8,712 bases of DNA, taken from CAZILN01 sp964540005. Its GTDB lineage: Bacteria; Bacteroidota; Bacteroidia; Bacteroidales; SM23-62. Made by a program: the position numbers and the translations under genes. The notes below the pieces were generated by a model that saw nothing but the letters and a program-made list of their open reading frames with translations, was not told the origin of the DNA and ran no database searches. Positions within the stretch are counted from its first letter, which is position 1. Each line of letters starts with the position of its first letter. Of the stretch, positions 1-6,340 are shown piece by piece. The DNA lies in contig CAZILN010000179.1 in NCBI GenBank assembly GCA_964540005.1, positions 1-8,712 of the forward strand, in the 5' to 3' direction.

Positions 1-11
1 TTTCTTTAGGA

Positions 12-212
12 ATGAAGAAATTAAGTGTTAAATCTTTTGCCCTGGCATCAGGGATCACCTGGGGAGTATTGGTTTTCGTGCTTACATGATGGCTGATCAT
101 GCTTGAAGGACCCGAACACGGGGATATGCTGCTAGAACGCATGTATATAGGTTACAGCATCACACCGGATGGAAGTTTTATGGGCCTTTTATTTTATTCC
201 GGAAAGTCATAA
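12..212 (+). pseudogene. Broken small holin-like membrane protein gene (in-frame nonsense codon, altered 3' end)
   Basis: Reading from the ATG at 12 gives MKKLSVKSFALASGITWGV, a hydrophobic run ending FVLT, then TGA at 87-89. The same frame continues after the stop with WLIMLEGPEHGD, MYIGYSITPDGSFMGLL, and ends at TAA 210-212. From memory of the family, this matches a short (about 75-80 residue) Bacteroidota protein usually named 'bacteriophage holin', which has two hydrophobic segments around an LTWWII motif and an RGYxxSPxGSxIGL motif. The TGA falls where the first Trp of LTWW is expected, so a TGG to TGA change is the simplest reading. The second hydrophobic segment (about 25 residues after GSFIGL) is missing and is replaced by FYSGKS. 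The last 35 bases overlap the end of the opposing HEAT gene. TGA is used as a stop elsewhere in the window (lipoprotein gene), so recoding is unlikely. The holin name rests on general similarity only; real lytic function is doubtful. Confidence 0.65.
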
Positions 213-564
213 TATCAATCTGCTCACCCTTAATGGTATTAATGGATGTACTGAGTGTCCGCTGGCATACGTATTCCGAATGATTGCATTCAGTCCCGAC
301 CACTAGCTTGTTAAGTGCAGGCAGAGCCCTTTCGTCACCCAGCTTCCCGAGCGCCCAGATAGCATTATTTTTTTCAACCAGGGAATGATCATCTGATTCA
401 AGGTAAGAAATCAATGCTTCAACAGTATCACCTTCATACAATTCTGTGGCCTCTGTGATGATCTCATCCAGGTCCGAACCTATCCACATGCGGATACCTG
501 AATAAGCAAGAATCAGGGCGCCTGTAATAACAATGAGAAGGATCAGTACAATTTTCCTTATCAT
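178..564 (-). CDS. Small membrane-anchored HEAT-repeat protein
   Basis: The product is 128 residues. Residues 4-23 are a strongly hydrophobic N-terminal segment (IVLILLIVITGALILAYSG), most likely a membrane anchor with the rest outside the cytoplasm, since no lipobox is present. Residues 30-60 are acidic and helical. Residues 64-87 carry a clear HEAT/PBS-lyase-like repeat (NNAIWALGKLGDERALPAL), suggesting a small alpha-helical protein-binding module. Two cysteines at 93 and 100 (ECNHSEYVC) could form a disulfide or bind metal. The function is unknown; the single repeat suggests a partner-binding role. The start at 564 is supported by the hydrophobic N-terminus that follows at once. The 3' end lies inside the region matching the opposing holin-like pseudogene, so the last residues (about KIKGP) and the stop may come from its neighbour after a deletion. 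No terminator is visible for it. Confidence 0.8.
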   Translation of the reverse strand: MIRKIVLILLIVITGALILAYSGIRMWIGSDLDEIITEATELYEGDTVEALISYLESDDHSLVEKNNAIWALGKLGDERALPALNKLVVGTECNHSEYVCQRTLSTSINTIKGEQIDIMTFRNKIKGP

Positions 565-678
565 GATTTATAAGGTAGATGGGTTATTTTAAGAACGGAT
601 TTTCAGGTGCAGATAGTATTTGATACTTTTACCTCCAGATAATAATGCGTGTATGCAATATGTCCCGCATGCATTACT

Positions 679-766
679 GGAGAAATGCCGGAGTGGTCGA
701 ACGGGGCAGTCTCGAAAACTGTTGTACGCTTTATGTGTACCGAGGGTTCGAATCCCTCTTTCTCCG
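679..766 (+). tRNA. tRNA-Ser (anticodon CGA)
   Basis: The gene folds as a complete class II tRNA. The acceptor stem is GGAGAAA (679-685) with TTTCTCC (759-765), and the discriminator is G766. The D arm includes GGTCGAACGGG. The anticodon stem GCAGT/ACTGT encloses the loop CTCGAAA, with anticodon CGA at 713-715 reading UCG. A long variable arm closes through GTAC/GTAC, and the T arm is GAGGG TTCGAAT CCCTC. The 88-base length and long variable arm are as expected for serine. CCA is not encoded, which is usual in Bacteroidota. The 3' part is repeated at 935-952, marking it as a likely integration target. Confidence 0.97.
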
Positions 767-778
767 CTGAAACAAACC

Positions 779-806
779 AATCCCGGCTGCAGGCCGGGAT
801 TTTTAT
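779..806 (+). terminator. Rho-independent terminator after tRNA-Ser
   Basis: A perfect 9-bp stem, AATCCCGGC (779-787) with GCCGGGATT (793-801), has a 5-base loop and is followed by a T-rich run. It begins 13 bases after the mature tRNA end and is well placed to end the tRNA transcript. Its left arm also forms part of a longer inverted repeat with 875-891. Confidence 0.85.
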
Positions 807-817
807 TTGAAGGAGGA

Positions 818-846
818 AGCTAATGAAAGCTTGCTTTCAATTAGCT
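818..846. repeat. Strong hairpin with near-perfect 13-bp stem
   Basis: AGCTAATGAAAGC (818-830) pairs with GCTTTCAATTAGCT (833-846), with one bulged A at 840 and a very short loop. It is not followed by a T run, so it is not a typical terminator. It lies between the arms of the 767-783/875-891 inverted repeat. It may be a copy of a palindromic intergenic repeat, but this cannot be decided from one window. Confidence 0.7.
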
Positions 847-895
847 GACGACTGAAAAGAAAAATAATCCGTTAGGATTGGTTTGGTTCAGTTGG

Positions 896-922
896 GTGCC
901 TCTGAATGGGATCATGAGGCAC
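896..922. repeat. Hairpin next to the duplicated tRNA end
   Basis: GTGCCTC (896-902) pairs perfectly with GAGGCAC (916-922) around a 13-base loop. It sits 12 bases before the second copy of the tRNA 3' end and right after the inverted-repeat arm at 875-891. It could be a structural part of the inserted unit. No coding potential is visible here. Confidence 0.6.
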
Positions 923-934
923 GCAGCGCCGAAT

Positions 935-952
935 AATCCCTCTTTCTCCGCT
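935..952 (+). repeat. Partial duplicate of the tRNA-Ser 3' end (candidate attachment site)
   Basis: The 18 bases AATCCCTCTTTCTCCGCT are identical to 751-768, which cover the 3' half of the T arm, the acceptor strand and two bases beyond. The match extends 5' as CGAAT with a 3-base insertion. The two copies are 184 bases apart. A displaced tRNA 3' end is the classical trace of integration by a tyrosine recombinase: the element restores the tRNA and pushes the old end away. The integrase relic at 1198 supports this, although it lies outside the two repeats rather than between them. Confidence 0.75.
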
Positions 953-973
953 TCTTATCATGCAATAGAACCC

Positions 974-1012
974 AATATCCTGTAATTAAGCCGACTTACA
1001 GGATATTTTTTT
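974..1012 (+). terminator. Rho-independent terminator downstream of the duplicated tRNA end
   Basis: A perfect 12-bp stem, AATATCCTGTAA (974-985) with TTACAGGATATT (996-1007), has a 10-base loop and ends in seven T residues (1006-1012). No gene on the plus strand directly precedes it except the tRNA 3'-end copy at 935-952. It may therefore be the original terminator of tRNA-Ser before a 184-bp unit moved it downstream. The stem is symmetric, but the T run favours the plus strand. Confidence 0.8.
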
Positions 1013-1070
1013 CTACTCCCCTGCAAAATAATCCAGTTTGAGACAGTTTTTAGGTGGTAAAAGAGGTGGA

Positions 1071-1160
1071 CTAAAAATCGATGTCGAAAAGCCCGCCTAT
1101 GTATCCAAACAAGGTTAAACTGGCACCTATTGCATATTGATTTATAACTCTCATTATCAT
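1071..1160 (-). CDS. Possible 29-residue membrane peptide
   Basis: The reading frame gives MIMRVINQYAIGASLTLFG, then YIGGLFDIDF and TAG. It has an in-frame TAA just before the ATG, so it is not the tail of a longer visible gene. Residues 8-25 form one hydrophobic, glycine-containing stretch that could span a membrane once. A second ATG at 1154 could also be the start. I do not recognise a family, and 29 codons can be open by chance. It lies alone between the terminator at 974-1012 and the integrase relic on the other strand. Confidence 0.3.
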   Translation of the reverse strand: MIMRVINQYAIGASLTLFGYIGGLFDIDF

Positions 1161-1197
1161 AAATTTATGTTAAACCTTCCGATAAAAATCATGCGTT

Positions 1198-1446
1198 ATG
1201 AAAACCAACAAACTCAATGTTTTGTTCTATATCAAGAGGACAAAACTTCTAAAAAACAGTGACAAGTCAGTGACAAAAGAATTTATTCTTAAAGATTTTA
1301 GGGGTAAAAACAAGGAATCAACCGGTATACTTGAACTATTTTCTGAACACAATGAAAGGTGCAAACAGCGTATTGGCAATGATATATCATCGGCTACTGC
1401 CACTCGCTATGAGACCACCAAGAAAAACCTTATTGATTTTATCTGA
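1198..1446 (+). pseudogene. Relic of a Bacteroidota tyrosine recombinase (integrase) N-terminus
   Basis: The frame encodes 82 residues. Residues 1-20 (MKTNKLNVLFYIKRTKLLKN) match the opening beta strand of the arm-binding domain in Bacteroidota integrases. Residues 24-82 resemble the region just before and inside the SAM-like core-binding domain, including ILELFSEHNERCKQRIG (44-60) and ATATRYETT (66-74). In known family members roughly 60-80 residues separate these two parts, so an in-frame deletion near residues 20-24 is inferred. The frame stops (TGA 1444-1446) in the middle of the core-binding domain. The whole catalytic domain with its Arg-His-Arg-Tyr residues is absent, so the product cannot recombine DNA. 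The following 110 bases show no integrase match in any frame. It stands about 430 bases from tRNA-Ser with the same orientation, as expected of an integrase once next to an attachment site. Confidence 0.75.
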
Positions 1447-1556
1447 ACATCCTGTGTCCGGATGCGAACACCCTGACTGCTTCATCCTGACGGAAAGACG
1501 GAGTTATTCATACCTCAGCGATTCGGATGGATTCTTCGAAGCTGCCTGTCTGGTTT

Positions 1557-4373
1557 TCAATTAAATTGCTTTTGAATTGATGAAAACATATTTTGTTCTT
1601 CTTGGCTAAGTTTCCTTTTCATACTTAGTTCGTTTAATAAAACGGCTGTAGTTTTGAGATCATTATTATAACCATCTTGGTCACCCAATTGATTTTTTAT
1701 AATTGCCCTGGAATAATAATAGCTGTATTCTTTAGGATAGATGCGAATGACATTGTTCATATCATCCAATGCTTTTTGAAAATTCCCCGATTGCTCATAA
1801 GCACGACTTCTGTTGATAAGAAATTGAGTTCTTTCAGGGAAATTATCAATAATCGTTGTATATGAATCTATCGCTTTTTGCCATTGCTTCTGAGAGTAAT
1901 AAATCTGCGTTTTGTTTTTCAGGACAGAATAGTTAAGTGGCCAGGTCTCCAAATAGTTTTCATACTCATATAGCGCACCCTGAATATCACCCGTTTCTTC
2001 CATGATTTCAGCGCGATAAAGGAATAACAGGGCATTTTGAGGATTTTTTTCGATAGCTTCTCCCAATAAAGTAATTGCCTGGTTTAAGTCGTTCTTGGCC
2101 ATGTCGGGAAAGGAAGTAATCATGTAGTATGAACTTCTTGCACGATATGTAAGATAATTCTTGGGTTCAACCGATATTGCCCTGTCGAAATCTGCTTTTG
2201 CTGCCGGATAATCTTTTTTATTTAACATCAGATTTCCGCGGGCAACATATAAATCGGCTATTATAGGATATTTGACAATTAATTCATTCAATAATTCAAG
2301 GGCTAGTTCCGGTTGATTTGTTTTGTGGTATAAAAGAGCCAAAGATTGATTTAGACTAATATCATCGGGTTGTAATTCCAACATCTTTTTTTTATAAGTT
2401 ATCGCCTTATCTGGTTGCCCCATCTTTTCATAGATTGCTGTAATCAACTGATATCCGCGATAATCATTCGCATTTGATTTTAAGATATACAGGCCATCCT
2501 GTAATGCTCCATCATAATTATCGTTCATCAATCGCAAATGACCACGACTAATATACAGTGATTTGTCTCGCGGATTCTGTTGAATTTGTCTCTCAATTAT
2601 TGCTTCGGCAATCATCCTGTAGTGAAGGTCATCTTTTGACTTAGAATTCCTCAATAGGAAATTCAAGTATATCCTTTGTTGATATGCCTCATAAAAGGAA
2701 CTATCTGCTTTAATCGCCTCTTCAAGTAATTTCAGGGCATTTGCAAACCTGTTATCATTCATTTCCAATCCTGCCAGCCTAGTGTAATACAAGGCATTCC
2801 TTGAAAAGGCATCAACCATTTCATGCAAAGCGGACGCTTTAGGAGGAATAAATTCAGGTATATTGACAGCTTTGGAGCTAAAGGCCAGATTCTCAAGGAA
2901 GACAGGAGGAGAATCGTTCCCATTTTCATCAATATGGGTAAGGTATAATTGGGTGTAAGGACCTTTCTTCTTTGAAGAAAAAACAAGCCATTTGCTGTTG
3001 GGGGACCACGAATGCCATGAATTCATATTACCGGTATTGCAGGTCATCAGCCGGGGCTCGCCTCCACTGGCCGGCATGATATACAATTTGCTGTCGCGCT
3101 GTAATAACATGAAATTATCAGCCTGGCAAAACACGATCCATTTACCATCAGGTGAATACCTGGCGAAGTAGTTACTCATATTGTTTTTAGAAGCCCCGGG
3201 AACAGGTATGGCTTGTCCTCCCCTGCCATTATTAAAGGGAACACGGTATAGGTCATATTTGAAATCCTGTTGTCCCGAGATAAATTCTTCCACATCGGCT
3301 ATATTAAGCAACACACTTGTTGAATGCTCGATTTTTTCGGATCTATAACGGTTAGCCCGGGCAAACATTACTTCACTGTTATCAGGTGACCAGTTCGGGT
3401 TACCTTGAACATACGCCGGGTCGGATGCTCCCGGAAGCGCGTAATAATTCTTTGCATTCCTGTCATAAACAACAATTATCCCTTTAATTGGAAAAAACAG
3501 TTGCGAATATTCAAGGTTATCTACAGGTACAAAAACGGAACGATCCTTCACCATGGAAAGCACATACTTGCCGTTGGGTGAAACCTGAGATAATAATCCG
3601 AAAGTCAGTCCCCCTTCTTCTCTTTTGTAATCGCTCCAGGTGATTACCTTATCAAAAGTAAGTTGAACAGTATCTTTTGATGGGGCAATAATATATGATC
3701 CCTTGTCATTAGCATAATCAACATCCATAGCTACAAGCCCGGTATTTGAGAATGAGTGGCAATTTGCACAAACAGGGATGTTGTCTAAAACCTTATGTGG
3801 TTTGCTACCGTCGATACGGCCTGAATACCATTCTATCTCATCTACATGCGTCACTGCATATCCAAAAGGCAGTGGTACAGCACGATAAAAGATTGAAGCG
3901 CCTACTGAATCTTTTGAAAAGGAGTAAGTAACTTTTCCGGATGAATATTTTTTAGCAAGAATGCCTTTCTGTTCACCAATAATAGTAAAGGAAACCGGTT
4001 CTGTTGCTGAAGCAGTTTTAGTATTCAGCCAAACTGTTGAATCGGGCCTCCATTTTGATGATTCTGTAATTCCGCGATATAACTCTTTCCCGCTTTGTGT
4101 TGAAAGGCGGATATGCCATTTCACGGATTCCTTTATGGTGTCATTCCACGAAAATTGAGGAGATGGTAATTCAGGAGGGAAAATAGTACCTTCTTTAGGA
4201 TAATCAATAGCTATCCCTGAAAGATGGAGCTGTTTATTATCAATAGATTGAAACTGCTCATCAATATTCATGTTTTTGCATGAGCATACATAAAAGACTA
4301 ATAATGTAATGATCAACGAACCCTGAAAAAGGCGTTGATCCCGTAAGTGTATGCCTTTAGAGTATTTTGACAT
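1557..4373 (-). CDS. Lipoprotein with c-type haem motif, WD40-like propeller and TPR array
   Basis: A large cell-envelope protein. The frame is open from 4412 (951 codons), but the start at 4373 (codon 14) is preferred because it puts MSKYSKG ahead of a standard lipoprotein signal: hydrophobic GSLIITLLVFY and lipobox VCSC, with the acylated Cys at 45 (numbering from the longer start). Residues 65-165 look like a beta-sandwich. CANCH at 215-219 is a CxxCH site for covalent haem c, and Met229 is a possible second ligand. Residues 270-500 hold at least four PD40 (TolB-type) propeller motifs: SPNGKY 278, WSPDNS 341, YSPDGKW 419, WSPNSKW 469. Residues 535-920 are about ten TPR repeats, so a protein-binding scaffold. 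The role is unknown: one haem suggests electron transfer or redox sensing, while propeller and TPR suggest complex assembly at the outer membrane. It stands alone, downstream of the CotH pseudogene on the same strand. The single TGA stop is at 1557-1559. Confidence 0.9.
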   Translation of the reverse strand: MSKYSKGIHLRDQRLFQGSLIITLLVFYVCSCKNMNIDEQFQSIDNKQLHLSGIAIDYPKEGTIFPPELPSPQFSWNDTIKESVKWHIRLSTQSGKELYRGITESSKWRPDSTVWLNTKTASATEPVSFTIIGEQKGILAKKYSSGKVTYSFSKDSVGASIFYRAVPLPFGYAVTHVDEIEWYSGRIDGSKPHKVLDNIPVCANCHSFSNTGLVAMDVDYANDKGSYIIAPSKDTVQLTFDKVITWSDYKREEGGLTFGLLSQVSPNGKYVLSMVKDRSVFVPVDNLEYSQLFFPIKGIIVVYDRNAKNYYALPGASDPAYVQGNPNWSPDNSEVMFARANRYRSEKIEHSTSVLLNIADVEEFISGQQDFKYDLYRVPFNNGRGGQAIPVPGASKNNMSNYFARYSPDGKWIVFCQADNFMLLQRDSKLYIMPASGGEPRLMTCNTGNMNSWHSWSPNSKWLVFSSKKKGPYTQLYLTHIDENGNDSPPVFLENLAFSSKAVNIPEFIPPKASALHEMVDAFSRNALYYTRLAGLEMNDNRFANALKLLEEAIKADSSFYEAYQQRIYLNFLLRNSKSKDDLHYRMIAEAIIERQIQQNPRDKSLYISRGHLRLMNDNYDGALQDGLYILKSNANDYRGYQLITAIYEKMGQPDKAITYKKKMLELQPDDISLNQSLALLYHKTNQPELALELLNELIVKYPIIADLYVARGNLMLNKKDYPAAKADFDRAISVEPKNYLTYRARSSYYMITSFPDMAKNDLNQAITLLGEAIEKNPQNALLFLYRAEIMEETGDIQGALYEYENYLETWPLNYSVLKNKTQIYYSQKQWQKAIDSYTTIIDNFPERTQFLINRSRAYEQSGNFQKALDDMNNVIRIYPKEYSYYYSRAIIKNQLGDQDGYNNDLKTTAVLLNELSMKRKLSQEEQNMFSSIQKQFN

Positions 4374-4426
4374 AATTATTGATTTATGGAATTGATGTTG
4401 TCCCAGACTCAATTGAAATTTAGAAA

Positions 4427-4458
4427 GGAAGAATCAGCATTTGATTAGCTGTTCTTCC
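4427..4458. repeat. Hairpin upstream of the lipoprotein gene
   Basis: GGAAGAA (4427-4433) pairs with TTCTTCC (4452-4458), and CAGC (4435-4438) with GCTG (4448-4451), with one bulged T and a 9-base loop. It lies about 55 bases before the preferred lipoprotein start, so it would be in the 5' untranslated region or promoter area. It could be a weak terminator for the CotH pseudogene on the minus strand, but no clear T run follows. Confidence 0.5.
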
Positions 4459-4462
4459 GGGA

Positions 4463-4517
4463 GGTTCCATAAAATGTTAAATTTAAAATTATCCACTAAA
4501 TAAATTAACATGGAACC
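4463..4517. repeat. Imperfect inverted repeat in the CotH/lipoprotein gap
   Basis: GGTTCCAT (4463-4470) is complementary to ATGGAACC (4510-4517), and GTTAA (4476-4480) to TTAAC (4505-4509). A 5-base insertion lies in the left arm and the loop is AT-rich. It is adjacent to the hairpin at 4427-4458. It may be a degenerate terminator for the CotH pseudogene or a remnant of an inserted element. No promoter could be assigned here. Confidence 0.45.
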
Positions 4518-4629
4518 TAAGAATAAAGATAGTCAAATAAACCGACGGAATTTATCCTGGTTGCAGGAGCAATCGGTAGGCATTAAGATCTCATTGCTAC
4601 AGAACCATATACATTTTCAATTATTCTCT

Positions 4630-4869
4630 TTAAAACAGCAGCACTTTTCTCACAAACACTCTGTCCCCGGTCCTGATCCGGATAAAGTACAGTCCCTTGG
4701 GTTGGTTTTCGAGTGATAGCCTGATTAATTTTGATGATCGCTGTTGTGTTGCAGAAATAATGCTGCCTGACATTGAATAAACATATACATCAACAGGTAT
4801 ATTCAGCAGGGACAGCTTCTCGTTGAACTTGACGTACAAGGGTCCACTGGTTGGAACCGGGTATACCAT
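4630..4869 (-). other. Type IX secretion C-terminal sorting domain (inside the CotH pseudogene)
   Basis: The last about 79 residues show the Por/T9SS type A pattern. It opens with MMVYPVPTSGPLYVKF, followed by a VDVYVYSMSGSII strand pair, then QPKGLYFIRIRTGD, and ends with the basic-hydrophobic tail VRKVLLF. Such domains direct export across the outer membrane and are cleaved or linked to A-LPS. A Thr/Asp-rich linker (ITSVDTTTADTTHD) precedes it. It shows that the ancestral CotH protein was a surface or secreted protein, and it is strong evidence for Bacteroidota. Confidence 0.9.
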
Positions 4870-6340
4870 CATATCTTCCTCACCCATACGATTACGTGCA
4901 TATGTATCATGCGTAGTATCAGCAGTTGTGGTATCGACAGACGTTATGTCTACTGGCGCGATATAATTGGAATAACCGGGTGTAGCCACTACAAGGAATT
5001 CAAATATTGAATCCCCGTCAGGGTAACGTCCATATGAAGTATCCCGGGATTGCTCCCCGAACTTAACATGATCCACAACAAGCATGCCTTCAAGGGTATA
5101 CTGAAGAAGTGCTACCTCTTCACTGCCGCCACTCAGTTGGAAGCCGGCATGCAACAATCCTTCATCAGGTCCAGGTCAAAACTGATATCTGAACTACTAC
5201 CTGAGACCTGGTGTATCTCAACGGCAATAATATTTTCTCCTTTTCTGAACAATGCAGGATTCAGGTGATAGGTGTGGTAAACCGATTCATCATCACTCCC
5301 TACACCATCTACTGCCGGAGCATCATTTCCCACCTGCCACCGGTCCATATTATCGCGGATAACTTCTCTTCCGTTTAAAAATACCATGGCTCCGACATCC
5401 CGGAGAAGGTGCACAGCATATCGTTTGAACTGGCTGGTGTCCTCAATAAAAAACCTTTTCCTGAACCAGGTGGCAATGAACTTGTTTTCACTGTCACCGC
5501 CATATTCAACCGTCGTTACTTCGTCGCCATCACCATAGCCAAATTCTGCATTGCCTGATTCCCTGTGCATATCGTCATAATCAACTGACCTCCAGTTCGA
5601 ATCGGGAGTATCCCATGAAACGATATACTTCCATTCATCACCCTTTATGATCAATGAGCTGTCAAATACAGCATGATGATTCAACTGCCAGTGAGACACC
5701 ATATAACCTTCCTCAAGGATGCAATCCAGGCTAAGTTCCTCCCCCCTGATAAATTCACCTGAATAGGATGAGTCCTGAAGTACCGTATTACCTATTTTTA
5801 ATACTCCCAATCCGGCCGGTTCAATATTTATTTCGAAACCTGAAAGTCCTGAAATTCCAAAGTAATCATTAATGTGTTTCAGGGCCATTTCATGCCTGGT
5901 ATCGGTAAAATTCCTCATTACCTGCACATGTGCCTCCCATTCTTCCAGGGAACTGAATATAGGAGATACCCAGGTATTATCATGAAGGTATGTTTTCTGG
6001 CCACCCCAGCGTTCGGCATGGCGTGGAATTTCAGGCGCTAGTTCTGCCGCCAGTTCATCGATAAAACTGTGAAGCCGTTCCCGTGAAAAATAAGTACTGG
6101 AATAAATGGAAAATCGCTGGATAAATTCATGTTTAAACTCCTCATTTTCCAGCAGTCGTCTGAATAGATAGGTGGACCATGGTGGATTAGGCCAGGAACA
6201 GCCGCAATCCACTTCTGTGGCCTCATCCATGATATCCGAAAAATACTCTTTGAACATCTGGTCCAGATCGTATAATATCCACCAGTAACTTCAGGCATAA
6301 TATTTGCGCGAAAGAACATAACGATAGGAATTATTTTAAC
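4630..6340 (-). pseudogene. CotH-kinase-like, T9SS-secreted protein gene; 5'-truncated, frameshifted and internally deleted
   Basis: Three reading frames together give one broken gene. Frame 1 (about 6340-6290) encodes FFRANIMPE. Frame 2 (6290-5133) continues with YWWILYDLDQMFKEYF, NPPWSTYLFRRLLENEEF and SFIDELAAELAPEIPRHAERWG, which are hallmark C-terminal parts of the CotH kinase fold; the DLD acidic pair probably belongs to its metal site. This is followed by an InlB-like domain and a beta-sandwich (WKYIVSWDTPDSNWRSVDY, FGYGDGDE, VFLNGREV). Frame 3 (about 5177-4630) encodes the end of a lamin-tail domain (DEGLLHAGFQLSGG, SYGRYPDGD) and a T9SS type A sorting domain (YPVPTSGPLYV to KGLYFIRI, VRKVLLF; 4630-4869). 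The N-terminus with most of the kinase is missing: only about 30 bases separate the first readable codons from the MG2 gene start. CotH proteins phosphorylate protein targets in spore coats; here the role in secreted proteins is unknown. Confidence 0.9.

Larger units (their letters stand above)
767..891. repeat. Inverted repeat flanking the region downstream of the tRNA
   Basis: CTGAAACAAACCAATCC at 767-783 is complementary to GGATTGGTTTGGTTCAG at 875-891 at 16 of 17 positions. The arms enclose about 90 bases that hold the tRNA terminator and a second hairpin. The left arm starts directly after the tRNA discriminator base. The arrangement could be the ends of a small inserted unit or recombinase-binding arms. 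It also competes with the terminator stem, since both use bases 779-783. The function is unknown. Confidence 0.75.

Noticed and set aside
87..89. TGA read as tryptophan (alternative genetic code)
   Set aside because: TGG is the normal Trp codon in the large genes here and TGA ends the lipoprotein gene, so a nonsense mutation is simpler.
589..823. Two overlapping frames (589-780 minus, 620-823 plus) covering the tRNA
   Set aside because: They run through the tRNA-Ser gene and its terminator. Peptides such as GERGIRTLGT are a known artefact of translating tRNA-Ser loci.
751..952. CRISPR array from the direct repeats
   Set aside because: Only two copies 184 bases apart, derived from a tRNA end, with no regular spacers and no cas genes.
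1331..1564. Plus-strand frame of 77 codons overlapping the integrase relic
   Set aside because: It is a shifted frame of the integrase-like sequence with no family resemblance, and it continues into unrelated sequence.
1677..1865. Plus-strand frame inside the lipoprotein gene
   Set aside because: It is antisense to the TPR region, where the minus-strand frame is clearly coding. The same applies to the frames at 2759-2986, 3746-3931 and 3961-4158.
4510..4716. Plus-strand frame of 68 codons starting MEPKNKDSQ
   Set aside because: From 4630 on it is antisense to the T9SS sorting domain, and the first 40 codons match no family I recognise. Kept only as part of a low-interest finding.
5050..5268. 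Plus-strand frame across the CotH deletion joint
   Set aside because: Antisense shadow of the CotH pseudogene without recognisable domains.
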